Origin: Flavobacterium sp. LC2016-01
GTDB taxonomy: Bacteria; Bacteroidota; Bacteroidia; Flavobacteriales; Flavobacteriaceae
DNA length: 64,000 nucleotides
Direction: 5' to 3'
Assembly (NCBI RefSeq): GCF_009711135.1
Contig: NZ_WMIC01000013.1
Coordinates: 62,001 to 126,000 of the forward strand
In this document: piece by piece, positions 16,489-25,548 of the stretch
Layout of the letters: the number at the start of each line of letters is the position of its first letter
How positions within the stretch are numbered: the first letter of the stretch is position 1
Notes under the pieces: model-generated
The model's input: the letters and a program-made list of their open reading frames with translations, nothing else
What the model was told of the DNA's origin: nothing
The model's database searches: none
Translations under genes and position numbers: made by a program

Positions 16489-17940
16489 TTATCTCGCTAA
16501 ACCTTTAATGACAACAATTTGACTTGCCTGCTGTTCGTTTGGACGGTTTGTTCCGCCATCAACTCCTTTATATTTTGCACCAGTCCAAGTATGCGGCTGT
16601 ACACTTAACATAAAAGTATCCGCAATTCCTACCTGATCAGAAACGTCAATCAAAGCGCCATATTCCCAATCACCAAATTTTGAAGTACCTCCAACATTGT
16701 ATTTTGCAGCATCAGCAGCAGTACGGCGGTGATCTAATTCAACTACAACTTTTAAATCTTTTGTAGCAATGTTGTATTGATAAATATAAGCATCATGCGT
16801 TTCGTCTCCATATCCGTTTGCATCTTCCTGCACGTAAACGTAGTTTTTAGTCACACAGATATTATCTGGATTTTGAAATTTACCTGCAATTCCGCTTCTG
16901 TTATCTCCGTCCAAAATAACTTCCAAAGTACCTTTTAAAGGATCAGCAGCATCAAGTTTTAATCTGTAAACTCTGCCGTATTTCGTTCTTGAACCATCAG
17001 CATTTGTTCCTGTTGTAGCTTGTCCAGTTACGTTAAAATACAATTCACGGTCTGCATTGTCACCACCTTTTCGGTAATCCAAATCTTCTACACGGCCAAA
17101 TTTGACTGCTTTCAAAGTATTTACCGCTGCATTAATCTGAGCGCCTGTAAGCGTTGTATGATTATCGATTTTTACAAAAGAAACGGAATACGTTTGACTA
17201 ACTTCCATATCTTTCTCTCTTTGATTGTCGTCATTTCTTTTCAGCATGTATAAAGAGCCATTAGTCAAATCACCCACAGTATTCGATACATACATAAAAA
17301 CCTGACCTCCGTAAGTTCCAGAATCGTCATCACCAATTACAACAACTGTTTTGCCTTTGTAGGCACTAGAACGCAATGGCAAAGCATTTTCGGCACTTAA
17401 TCGGCCAAATCCAGATAATTCTTTTGATACTGAAGCATTTCCAGCACTTGCGTAAGGATCTAAAGCATGTGTACGAGATTCTTCACCAGATTCTCCACAA
17501 GTCAAATACACTGGGCCAAAACCATGTTCTGCCTGTGTAGCCATAGTTGCACCACACAATCTCCAAGTTCCTCCGCTTGAATTCAGCAAATATTCCCCTT
17601 TTGTAGGTTTGAATGTTTTGTCTAAAGTAATTCTTGAAACCGCAAAATTATCTTCGTTGTTCACTAAAAAAGTAAATGTTTCGTCAGTGTTTTTTAATAA
17701 ACCAGAACCATCTGCAGAACCTCCAAAAACAAAACTTGGACTGTCTGGAAAAACATCATCTGAACTAAAAAGAGAATAAATTTTTAAACTTTCAAATCCT
17801 GCCTGCGCTTTCAATAAACTTGGCGTTACAGATTGATCTTTCAATACAACACTTGTTGGTACAGTGTCATCCTTAGAATCGTTGTTACAAGATGTAACCA
17901 TCGAACCTAAAATAATTAAAGGTAGAATAATTCGTTTCAT
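16489..17940 (-). CDS. PhoX-like (DUF839-type) lipoprotein
   Basis: A 483-residue lipoprotein: MKRIILPLIILGSMVTSCNN has a clear lipobox with Cys18. The body reads as a beta-propeller, ending with DNICVTKNYVYVQEDANG and IYQYNIATKDLKVVVELD, which resemble PhoX/DUF839 proteins. I cannot confirm the metal ligands of a true PhoX phosphatase. Located at the cell surface or in the periplasm. The cytochrome c peroxidase follows on the same strand, which suggests a joint role, perhaps in metal or redox handling, but this is inference. Confidence 0.65.
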   Translation of the reverse strand: MKRIILPLIILGSMVTSCNNDSKDDTVPTSVVLKDQSVTPSLLKAQAGFESLKIYSLFSSDDVFPDSPSFVFGGSADGSGLLKNTDETFTFLVNNEDNFAVSRITLDKTFKPTKGEYLLNSSGGTWRLCGATMATQAEHGFGPVYLTCGESGEESRTHALDPYASAGNASVSKELSGFGRLSAENALPLRSSAYKGKTVVVIGDDDSGTYGGQVFMYVSNTVGDLTNGSLYMLKRNDDNQREKDMEVSQTYSVSFVKIDNHTTLTGAQINAAVNTLKAVKFGRVEDLDYRKGGDNADRELYFNVTGQATTGTNADGSRTKYGRVYRLKLDAADPLKGTLEVILDGDNRSGIAGKFQNPDNICVTKNYVYVQEDANGYGDETHDAYIYQYNIATKDLKVVVELDHRRTAADAAKYNVGGTSKFGDWEYGALIDVSDQVGIADTFMLSVQPHTWTGAKYKGVDGGTNRPNEQQASQIVVIKGLAR

Positions 17941-18114
17941 AAGTTAAAGTGGTTTATTTTATTTTTTACAAAGTAAATCCTACCATTTTAACTGAAAATC
18001 ATTTAGATATTATCAAAAAAACAAGACTTTTACCACAAGAAGAATATATCGACAAAAAAATTAACAATAATTTAGTAATACAAAATACTCATAAACTTTC
18101 AATAACATTCAAAC

Positions 18115-18148
18115 AAAAAAAAGAGCCTTACTTCAAGACTCTTTTTTT
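18115..18148 (-). terminator. Terminator built into the end of the ppk2 gene
   Basis: On the minus strand AGAGTCTT pairs with AAGGCTCT (one G-U pair) around GAAGT, followed by T8. The TGA stop codon of the kinase gene lies at the foot of the loop, so the last sense codons (Lys-Glu-Ser) form the left arm. Confidence 0.75.
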
Positions 18149-19014
18149 AATTGTTCTTTATAAAGCTCAAAATTGGCCTTTATTTTTTCGTCCAATTCCG
18201 GTTCTTTAATATCAGTATATTTTTGCATTTCTTCCCAAATAATTTTGGCTACAATATAGCGTGCCATTTCTTTATCATCAGCCGGAACAATATACCAAGG
18301 CGCATGTTCTTTAGACGTTTGGTTGATCGCTTCTTCGTAGTACTTTTGATATTCGTCCCAATGTTCGCGTTCTTTCAAATCGCCGGGCGAAAATTTCCAA
18401 TTGTGTTTTCCTTCTTCCAAACGACGCAGCAAACGTTCTCTTTGCTCCTCTTTACTCAAATGCAGATAAAATTTCATGACAATAGTTCCGTTCTGCGAAA
18501 TATGTTTTTCAAAATTATTAATCTGCTTAATTCTATTTTCCCAAAAATCAGGCGTAATATCCTCAACCGAATTAATACCCGGCAAATTCTCACCCAAAAT
18601 ATATTCCGGATGAACACGCGTTACCAAAACATTCTCATAATGCGTTCTATTAAAAATCGCAAACTTTCCTTTTTCTGGCAAAGCAACATAATGGCGCCAT
18701 AAATAATCGTGTTCCAATTCGCTTGAATTTGGCGTTTTGAAACTATGAACCACTACTCCACGCGGATTAAATTCTTTAAAAACTTCCCGAATCAAACTGT
18801 CTTTTCCCGAAGTATCCATTCCTTGAAGACAAATCAAAACCCCATATTTATTGTGCGCATACATAACATCCTGCAAATCGCTCAATTTTGCCTGAACCTT
18901 ATCCAGTTTTTCTTCCTTTTCATCATCATCTGCATCGATATTTAATAAAGTCGGAATCTTTTTTAATTTTATTTTATCTGTAACTTTAAAATCTTTCGGG
19001 TCTATTGATTTCAT
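18133..19014 (-). CDS. ppk2: Polyphosphate kinase 2 family protein
   Basis: A 293-residue cytosolic P-loop kinase that uses polyphosphate to phosphorylate nucleotides, or the reverse. Walker A is GMDTSGKD, followed by the PPK2 lid region (PRGVVVHSFKTPNSSELEHDYLWRHY) and Walker B-type FNRTHYENVL. The pattern and length fit the polyphosphate:AMP/ADP phosphotransferase type. Substrate preference (AMP, ADP or GDP) cannot be told. The charged run DADDDEKEEKLDK near residue 30 is common in this group. Confidence 0.92.
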   Translation of the reverse strand: MKSIDPKDFKVTDKIKLKKIPTLLNIDADDDEKEEKLDKVQAKLSDLQDVMYAHNKYGVLICLQGMDTSGKDSLIREVFKEFNPRGVVVHSFKTPNSSELEHDYLWRHYVALPEKGKFAIFNRTHYENVLVTRVHPEYILGENLPGINSVEDITPDFWENRIKQINNFEKHISQNGTIVMKFYLHLSKEEQRERLLRRLEEGKHNWKFSPGDLKEREHWDEYQKYYEEAINQTSKEHAPWYIVPADDKEMARYIVAKIIWEEMQKYTDIKEPELDEKIKANFELYKEQLKKES

Positions 19015-19140
19015 ATTTTTTGATTATATTTTTAAGAGGTAAAATATGTTATCGCTTTCTCGTTATTTATTTTTAATGACTTTTTTGAAATAGCGATTTC
19101 ATATTTTAATTTTTTGTATCATAAATATAGTAATTTTACC

Positions 19141-19285
19141 AAGCATATTCCTGCTATTCATTGCAATACTTTTCAATAAATTGCTTTTTTCCAAAGCCAT
19201 AACAAGAGCTTCCGCTGGTCGCTTTGTTCTGTCAGGAAAAAATACAATTTCTTTTCAAAGTATTTCCATTACTATCAGGGCTAGG
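19141..19285 (-). repeat. Structured palindromic intergenic element, copy 2
   Basis: Read on the minus strand, it starts TAGCCCTGATAG and ends GCAGGAATATGCTT. The core GCGACCAGCGGAAGCTC is identical to copy 1 (2948-3092). The stem next to the core is AACAA/TTGTT here and GTTACA/TGTAAC there, so sequence differs but pairing is kept. The outer arms also pair (GGAAATACTTTGAAAAG with GCAATACTTTTCAATAA). It fills the 294 bp gap between ppk2 and the next gene, which holds nothing else I can see. Confidence 0.7.
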
Positions 19286-19308
19286 CAATCATTTTCAAAA
19301 CAACATTC

Positions 19309-20145
19309 ATGGAAAAATTCACATTAGAAATATTATTTCAAATCATCGGAATCGGATCAGCATCAGGATTATTTTATAATAATGATGCACTTTACGTTAT
19401 TGGCGACAACAGCGGATTTCTGTACGAATACAACATGCAGAATCAGCAATTAAATCAACATCCTTTAATTGATAATCCAACGCAAAATATTCCCAAAAAC
19501 TTAAAACCCGATTTTGAATCTATTACAAATCATAATGATACTTTATATGTTTTTGGTTCCGGTTCAACCGAAAACCGAAACAAAATGATTGAATTTGATC
19601 TTAAAAACAAAAAGGTTTTACAGAAAAATAATTTGGTTGATATATACGCTTTGATGCAAAGTTTCGGCGAAATAAAACCAGAAGATTTCAATTTAGAAGG
19701 TGCAATTTTTGACGGCGAAAACTGGTATTTATTCAATCGCGGAAACGGAATTTCAAACAAAAACACCATTTTTACCATTCATGCCAAAAGTCTTGGAGAA
19801 GAATTTGCTTTAATTTCGGTCAATTATAAACTGCCAAAAATAAAAGGCGTTCGTTCCAGTTTTACAGACGCGATTTTGGTCGAAGACAAAATCTATTTCC
19901 TTTCAACTGCCGAAGACACAAAATCAACTTACGACGACGGCGAAATTCTAGGAAGTTTCATTGGAAGAATAGATCTTAAAACCATGAAAATCGATTTTAC
20001 TCAAAAAATAACTTCAACTAATAAATTTGAAGGTTTGACTTTCTACAAAAAAGAAAACAACAAAATTGAGTTTTTACTTTGTGAAGATAATGATACGGAT
20101 GTTTTAGAAACTAAGATTTTTAAGTTGACTTTGCCGGTTAAATAA
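19309..20145 (+). CDS. Conserved hypothetical, beta-propeller-like protein
   Basis: A 278-residue protein without signal peptide or membrane helix. It is built of beta-rich repeats: GLFYNNDALYVIGDNSGFLYEY, FESITNHNDTLYVFGSG, NLEGAIFDGENWYLFNRGNG, AILVEDKIYFLSTAEDT and FEGLTFYKKENNKIEFLLCEDND. The blade-like spacing suggests a propeller such as SdiA-regulated or DUF6929-type proteins. No catalytic motif is evident. Monocistronic, after the palindromic element. Confidence 0.75.
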   Translation: MEKFTLEILFQIIGIGSASGLFYNNDALYVIGDNSGFLYEYNMQNQQLNQHPLIDNPTQNIPKNLKPDFESITNHNDTLYVFGSGSTENRNKMIEFDLKNKKVLQKNNLVDIYALMQSFGEIKPEDFNLEGAIFDGENWYLFNRGNGISNKNTIFTIHAKSLGEEFALISVNYKLPKIKGVRSSFTDAILVEDKIYFLSTAEDTKSTYDDGEILGSFIGRIDLKTMKIDFTQKITSTNKFEGLTFYKKENNKIEFLLCEDNDTDVLETKIFKLTLPVK

Positions 20146-20186
20146 GAGTTACGCAAAGTTTAAGCATTTATGATAATCACTCGGAA

Positions 20187-20864
20187 ATGAAAAAAAGATA
20201 CATTTTAATTTTATCCATTTATATTTGCTTTCTTTCTTGTAAAAAAGATCAAAACAAAAATTTAGAAAATAGTCCGAAAAAATCAACTTATAAAACTTCC
20301 CAAACAAATACTGCGGAAGAAGCTGTAGCAACGTTACTTGCAAAAGCAATTAAAAAAGACACGTTGGAGTTTGAGAATTGGGAACCATTTATATATTTTA
20401 AATCCGGTTATCTATTATCTAAAAAAGAAAAAAATGCTATTATCGTTTCTTGCCCAACGGATAGCATTTATACTATAGAATTATATACAAAGCGCAATGG
20501 AAAATGGATTAAAAATGATCAACAAAATAATATCGAAGCGCATCCAATTCAATTCGACATCTATTACAAAGATTACAATTTTGACGGACAAACCGATATT
20601 TATTTACAAGAAACGGTTTCCAATGGTTGGCCATTGTCACTAGGACATCTGTTCATCATCAATCCTAAAACAAAAAAACTTGAAGAGCATAAGGAAACCA
20701 GGGATTTAGCCAACATGAATCCTGTTCTAAAAGATAGAATAATTTATACAGATGAATTGGATTATTCTTATAAATTCAGAAAAGTAAAACGACGAATTAA
20801 TAAATGGGAAAATGGCAAATTAGTTCCTTTCGAAATTGATAAATCGAAAGAAACCAATTTCTAA
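20187..20864 (+). CDS. Hypothetical lipoprotein
   Basis: A 225-residue protein with lipoprotein signal MKKRYILILSIYICFLSC (Cys18) followed by a lysine-rich linker. The C-terminal half has a DYNFDGQTDIYLQE segment, an acidic loop similar to calcium-binding or XAC2610-type domains, then strands ending RRINKWENGKLVPFE. Function unknown; surface or periplasmic location inferred from the lipobox. Confidence 0.75.
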   Translation: MKKRYILILSIYICFLSCKKDQNKNLENSPKKSTYKTSQTNTAEEAVATLLAKAIKKDTLEFENWEPFIYFKSGYLLSKKEKNAIIVSCPTDSIYTIELYTKRNGKWIKNDQQNNIEAHPIQFDIYYKDYNFDGQTDIYLQETVSNGWPLSLGHLFIINPKTKKLEEHKETRDLANMNPVLKDRIIYTDELDYSYKFRKVKRRINKWENGKLVPFEIDKSKETNF

Positions 20865-20941
20865 ATTAATTTTCATTTTGTCGAAATGATGAAATTGTAA
20901 AAAAATCAAAATCTAAGCCTCAAAACCTACAACCAAAATAA

Positions 20942-21619
20942 ATGCTCAACATTTCAAACTCTGCCAAAAAACCACTCTTAATTAGCAGTATTATAATTTC
21001 TGTACTTCTTCCGGTTCTGGCGCTATATTCTCCTTTATTATTCAAAGGTCTAGGAATCAGCAAAGAAATTCTATTCTACATTTCGAGATTTGCCATTTGG
21101 ATTTCGCTTTTGCTGTTATTCTTATATTCGTTAAAAATAGAAAAACAGCCTTTTTTACTTTGGAAAGAAACAAATTATCCATTTCCTTCTTTCGCAAAAG
21201 CATTAGTTATAACATTCATAAAATTATTTGTAGCGGTTTATATTACTGGTCTTTTAATCATGTTGTTTAATATAACTGCAGAAAGCGCCGTATTGCAAAA
21301 AGCTTTAGCCCTTTTTAAAAAGAGTTATTTTTTACTTTTTTTCACCTGCGTAACGGCTGGCATTACCGAAGAATTAATTTTCAGAGGTTATTTATTGCCA
21401 AGACTGGAACTGCTTTTTAAAAACAAAATTCCAGCTATAATCATTTCCAGCGTTCTGTTTGGATTGCTCCATATTGGTTATGGAACATTACTGAATGTGA
21501 TTGGACCAATTGTTATCGGACTTGTATTTGCTATTCAATACGAGAAATACAGAAACATTAAAATCCTGATTGTCTGTCATTTTTTATGGGACTTGCTTCT
21601 TTTGACAGCAAAAACATAA
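20942..21619 (+). CDS. CPBP family intramembrane metalloprotease
   Basis: A 225-residue membrane protein with about six helices. The CPBP (Abi, CAAX-protease-like) motifs are all seen: EELIFRG (EExxxR), FGLLHIGYG (FxxxH) and a late HFLWD. Members cleave within membranes or process small peptides and prenylated proteins; the substrate is unknown. It stands 77 bp after the lipoprotein gene and may share its transcript. Confidence 0.87.
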   Translation: MLNISNSAKKPLLISSIIISVLLPVLALYSPLLFKGLGISKEILFYISRFAIWISLLLLFLYSLKIEKQPFLLWKETNYPFPSFAKALVITFIKLFVAVYITGLLIMLFNITAESAVLQKALALFKKSYFLLFFTCVTAGITEELIFRGYLLPRLELLFKNKIPAIIISSVLFGLLHIGYGTLLNVIGPIVIGLVFAIQYEKYRNIKILIVCHFLWDLLLLTAKT

Positions 21620-21750
21620 AAAATCAAATTCGAAATAAAACCCACAAAAACAACAGTTTACAAACTAATTTAAATTATTTTTATATTTATTTCATCTTCA
21701 TCCCAACCTTTTTATCTTTTTCGCTCTCTTTATAAATAAAGACCAACATT

Positions 21751-22287
21751 GTGATAAACGAAACACTAATTTCTAACTGCAAAAAAATGAACCGCGATGC
21801 GCAGCGTCAGGTTTATGAGCATATGGCTCCAAAGCTGTATCGCGTCTGCAAACGATACTTGAAAAAAGAAGAAGAAATTGAAGAAGCTCTGGCCGACGCT
21901 TTCTATACTATTTTCACGAAACTGGAACAGCTCAAAGAAGACAAAGCTTTTGAAGCCTGGTGCAGAAAAATCACGGTTAATCACTGTTTGGCAACCATCA
22001 AGAAAAACACGAATTTCAATATGTATCTTGATGATGTAAAAGTGCTTTCACAGCCTTTTACTGAGGAAATGAGCGCACTGGAAGAAGAGGATTTACTCAA
22101 TTTATTAAACCATATTCCGGATGGCTGTAAAACTGTTTTTAACCTTTTTGTTATCGAAGGTTTTGGACATAAGGAAATAGCGGCAATGCTGAATATCTCA
22201 GAAGGCACTTCGAAATCACAATTGAACGCCGCGAAAACCAAACTAAAAGATCTGGTTAATAAATTGTATTATCAAAAAGCAAAATAG
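21751..22287 (+). CDS. ECF-type RNA polymerase sigma factor
   Basis: A 178-residue sigma-70 family protein beginning at GTG (INETLISNCKKMNRDAQRQVYEHM). Region 2 covers about residues 15-85 (EEIEEALADAFYTIFTKLEQL, FEAWCRKITVNHCL), and region 4 is at the C-terminus (PDGCKTVFNLFVIEGFGHKEIAAML...SEGTSKSQLNAAKTKLK). The stop codon is 2 bp before the anti-sigma gene, showing tight coupling. It probably drives expression of its own operon in response to an envelope signal. Confidence 0.93.
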   Translation: MINETLISNCKKMNRDAQRQVYEHMAPKLYRVCKRYLKKEEEIEEALADAFYTIFTKLEQLKEDKAFEAWCRKITVNHCLATIKKNTNFNMYLDDVKVLSQPFTEEMSALEEEDLLNLLNHIPDGCKTVFNLFVIEGFGHKEIAAMLNISEGTSKSQLNAAKTKLKDLVNKLYYQKAK

Positions 22288-22289
22288 TC

Positions 22290-23258
22290 ATGGACAATCA
22301 AGATAAAATATTCGATAAATTTAAAGAAGCTGCTGAAAATGCACCCGCCCAAGATTTTCCGGGAATGGAAAAAGTCTGGTCGCGCGTTGAAAACAAACTC
22401 GACAAAAAAGAAGATAAAAAAACCATTTCGCTCTGGAAAAAAATTGCAGTTGCCGCTTCTCTTTTATTAGTAATCTCTTTAGGTTATCAATTTCTGAAAA
22501 CAGATAAAAATGAAAGCATACAAAACGCTGATCAAGTTGTAACCAAGGACACACAAAATCAAACAACTAAAAATAATTGGACAGAAGAAAATAGTGCACC
22601 CGTTTCATCAGATTCAAAATTAGTTACAAAAGAAGAAGGTAAAGCAATTTTAGAAAACCAGATAAAACATAAAGAAAGCGTTGCAATTCAAGAAACAACA
22701 GGCTCTAGTTCAAACACTGAAGCTCTAGTATCTGCGCCAATTAGCGTTGGAACCCAAGCTGTAACTGTAGTTGCTGAAGAAGAAAGCGCTGAAGAAGAAA
22801 GTGACGACGTAGTTTCTAAAAAAGAAAACAACTCTCAAGTTGGCTATATTGGTTATCCTGAAAAAGAAGCAGCAAAAGTTGCTTTTGCTGACAAACAAGC
22901 ATCAAAAGCTAAAAAAAGCGCGCCTTTAGTAATCTTAAACGGCAATGCGATGGCTCATAATGATGACGTAAAAAGAGATAAAATGATGCAGGCAGAAATG
23001 AAAAATTTAGAGCCTGAAAATGTAGAATCATTAGTAATTCTTGACGAACCGCTTTACATTATTGATGGCGTATATTATTCAGAAAATGATTTATTCGGCA
23101 AAAACCCTACAAGCCCGTATGCACCGTTAAATCAGCAGGACATTAAAACAATAACTATTTTACAAGACCTTGAAGCTACTGAAAAGTACGGCGAAAAAGG
23201 CAAAAAAGGGGTTGTCATAATTACCACAAAAACAGGAAAACCAACTCCGAGGAAATAA
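22290..23258 (+). CDS. Membrane anti-sigma-like protein with plug-like C-terminus
   Basis: A 322-residue single-pass protein. The cytosolic ~48 residues (DKIFDKFKEAAENAPAQDFPGMEKVW) are helical, as in anti-sigma regions. The membrane helix is at about 51-66 (KIAVAASLLLVISLGY). A low-complexity periplasmic linker (70-240) follows. The C-terminal ~65 residues (EPLYIIDGVYYSEND...QQDIKTITILQDLEATEKYG...KGVVIITTKTG) match the end of a SusC/TonB-receptor plug domain. The same segment occurs in the VWA protein encoded next. Anti-sigma function is inferred from position and topology; no classical zinc motif is seen. Confidence 0.75.
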   Translation: MDNQDKIFDKFKEAAENAPAQDFPGMEKVWSRVENKLDKKEDKKTISLWKKIAVAASLLLVISLGYQFLKTDKNESIQNADQVVTKDTQNQTTKNNWTEENSAPVSSDSKLVTKEEGKAILENQIKHKESVAIQETTGSSSNTEALVSAPISVGTQAVTVVAEEESAEEESDDVVSKKENNSQVGYIGYPEKEAAKVAFADKQASKAKKSAPLVILNGNAMAHNDDVKRDKMMQAEMKNLEPENVESLVILDEPLYIIDGVYYSENDLFGKNPTSPYAPLNQQDIKTITILQDLEATEKYGEKGKKGVVIITTKTGKPTPRK

Positions 23259-23264
23259 TTCCAA

Positions 23265-23295
23265 GCTTTGTCAAAGTCTGCAGCTTTGACAAAGC
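23265..23295. repeat. Hairpin inside the sigma operon
   Basis: GCTTTGTCAAAG and CTTTGACAAAGC are perfect 12 bp arms around TCTGCAG. No T run follows, so it is not a strong terminator. It could stabilise or attenuate the transcript between the anti-sigma and VWA genes. Related to 14545-14577. Confidence 0.6.
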
Positions 23296-23328
23296 AAAAT
23301 CCGAAAATTAATTTTAAAACTTATTATC

Positions 23329-25497
23329 ATGAAAAGTCTAAAACTTATTTCATCAGCCATTGCTATGCTTATATGTTTCATAAGTATGGCGCAAGAAAGA
23401 ACTATCACTGGAATTGTTTCAGATGAAACAAAACAGCCCATTCCAGGCGCTAATATTATCAATGAAACCTCAAAAGCAGCTGCGGTAACTAATTTTGACG
23501 GCCAATACAGCATTCAAGCTAAAACAGGAGATATGCTTATTTTTCAATATATTGGATACAAAACGCAAAGGCAAAAGGTTCAAAATTCAAACACGATCAA
23601 TATTCAACTTTTCTCAGATGCTCAGACCTTGAATGAAGTTGTAGTTGTGGGTTATGGAACAAGTACTTCAGAATATGAAGACCGAAGTTATGCACGAGCC
23701 GAAAGAAGAAAAGAAAAAAGAGAAATTTCGAAAGGGCTTCAAGGAAAAGTGGCTGGAGTAGCAGTTCAAAGTAATGTTGGATATGTTGCAAATCCAAGTC
23801 CAACAGTTATAATTCGTGGAAATGCAACTCTTTCACCAAAAAATGAACCTTTGTATATCATTGATGGAGTTTTAGCTAAATCCAATCAAATGGCTAAAAT
23901 TAATCCAAGTGACATTAAAGATTTAAAAGTTCTAAAAGATGTAGATGCAACTTCAATTTATGGAAGTAAAGCTTCAAATGGCGTTGTCGTAATTTCAACC
24001 AAAAATGAAATCTATAAAAACCTTACAGAAAAGGAATTAGATAAAAAATTAAATATAATTACGCCAATTCCGGCTGAACCAACTCAGGAAGATTATGATT
24101 CTTTTGTCGAAAATGCTTTTGAAAGTCCAAAAACAGCGCCACTTTCTACTTTTTCGATTGATGTTGATAATGCGTCGTACACGAATATCAGGCGTTTTTT
24201 AAACAACGGACAACAAGTACCTAAAGATGCAGTTCGTGTTGAAGAAATGGTAAATTTTTTCAAATACACTTATCCTCAGCCAAAAGATGAAAATCCGTTT
24301 TCTATAAATACTGAAGTAAGTGATTCGCCTTGGAACTCAAATAATAAAATCTTGAAAATTGGTTTACAGGGAAAAAATATTCCAACAAATGATTTGCCGG
24401 CTTCAAACCTTGTTTTTTTAATTGATGTTTCGGGATCCATGAGCGACATGAATAAATTGCCTTTATTAAAACAATCTTTAAAAATATTGGTAAACGAATT
24501 ACGTCCAAAAGATAAAGTTGCGATTGTCGTTTATGCCGGCGCTGCAGGAATGGTTTTACCGCCAACTTCTGGAGACGAGAAAAAAACAATTATTGATGCT
24601 TTAGACCAATTGCAATCTGGTGGCAGTACAGCTGGAGGCGCAGGAATTAAACTTGCCTATAAAACTGCATCAGAAAATTTCATTAAAGGAGGAAACAACC
24701 GTGTGATTCTGGCAACTGATGGAGATTTCAATGTTGGAAGTGCTTCTAATTCTGATATGGAAAAATTGATTGAAGAAAAAAGAAAAACAGGCGTTTTCCT
24801 GACTTGTTTAGGCTACGGAATGGGGAATTACAAAGACAGCAAAATGGAAATTCTTGCCGATAAAGGAAACGGAAATTATGCTTACATCGATAACATTCAA
24901 GAAGCAAATCGTTTTTTAGGAAAAGAATTTAAAGGTTCGATGTTTGCCATCGCGAAAGATGTAAAAATCCAGATCGAATTTAATCCAAAACAAGTGCAGG
25001 CGTATCGTTTGATTGGGTATGAAAACAGAAAACTTCGTCCAGAAGATTTTAAAAACGATGCCATTGATGCGGGCGAATTAGGAAGCAATCATACCGTTAC
25101 GGCTTTGTATGAAATTATTCCAGCTGGCGTAAAAAGTGATTATTTAGCCGAACAGCCAGATGATTTGAAATACACTAAAACTGAACCTAATACAAACAAT
25201 TATAATAATGAATTGGCGACTATAAAATTCCGTTACAAAAAACCTGACGGCGATAAAAGCATCGAAATGGTTCAGGTAATTGCGAACAAATCGGTTGCTT
25301 TGGAAAAATCAAGCGATGACATGAAATTTAGTGCCGCCGTAGCTTGGTTTGGATTGAAATTGAGAGATTCAAAATTAATCAAAGACAAATCTTCAGAAGA
25401 AATTGTAAAACTGGCAAAGCAGGGAAATTCAAATGATGGTGAAGGTTACAAAGCGGAATTTATTCGTTTGGTGGAAGGTGCAAAACAATATAATTAA
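23329..25497 (+). CDS. Secreted CarboxypepD-reg/plug/VWA fusion protein (YfbK-like)
   Basis: A 722-residue exported protein. The signal peptide is MKSLKLISSAIAMLICFISMAQ. A carboxypeptidase-regulatory-like domain covers ~23-97 (GIVSDETKQPIPGANI, FDGQYSIQAKTGD), then comes the linker LNEVVVVGYGT. A TonB-receptor plug-like domain covers ~130-226 (EPLYIIDGVLAKS, SIYGSKASNGVVVISTK). From ~255 it is a YfbK-like VWA protein: N-terminal VWA region STFSIDVDNASYTNIRRFL, then VWA with intact MIDAS DVSGS (366-370), then a DUF3520-like end. There is no barrel, so it is not a receptor. It probably binds a partner at the outer membrane. Third gene of the sigma locus. Confidence 0.87.
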   Translation: MKSLKLISSAIAMLICFISMAQERTITGIVSDETKQPIPGANIINETSKAAAVTNFDGQYSIQAKTGDMLIFQYIGYKTQRQKVQNSNTINIQLFSDAQTLNEVVVVGYGTSTSEYEDRSYARAERRKEKREISKGLQGKVAGVAVQSNVGYVANPSPTVIIRGNATLSPKNEPLYIIDGVLAKSNQMAKINPSDIKDLKVLKDVDATSIYGSKASNGVVVISTKNEIYKNLTEKELDKKLNIITPIPAEPTQEDYDSFVENAFESPKTAPLSTFSIDVDNASYTNIRRFLNNGQQVPKDAVRVEEMVNFFKYTYPQPKDENPFSINTEVSDSPWNSNNKILKIGLQGKNIPTNDLPASNLVFLIDVSGSMSDMNKLPLLKQSLKILVNELRPKDKVAIVVYAGAAGMVLPPTSGDEKKTIIDALDQLQSGGSTAGGAGIKLAYKTASENFIKGGNNRVILATDGDFNVGSASNSDMEKLIEEKRKTGVFLTCLGYGMGNYKDSKMEILADKGNGNYAYIDNIQEANRFLGKEFKGSMFAIAKDVKIQIEFNPKQVQAYRLIGYENRKLRPEDFKNDAIDAGELGSNHTVTALYEIIPAGVKSDYLAEQPDDLKYTKTEPNTNNYNNELATIKFRYKKPDGDKSIEMVQVIANKSVALEKSSDDMKFSAAVAWFGLKLRDSKLIKDKSSEEIVKLAKQGNSNDGEGYKAEFIRLVEGAKQYN

Positions 25498-25509
25498 TAG
25501 ATATTTTAT

Positions 25510-25517
25510 TACATTTG
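25510..25517 (+). promoter_or_regulatory. Promoter -7 element of the LURP-one-like gene
   Basis: TACATTTG matches TAnnTTTG exactly, 31 bp before the ATG at 25549. Confidence 0.5.
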
Positions 25518-25548
25518 GGCTCAATTTAAAAATCAATTTTACACGCAT

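Noticed and set aside
22290..25497. TonB-dependent receptor (SusC) call for the plug-containing proteins
   Set aside because: Neither protein has a beta-barrel region; the second continues into a VWA domain.
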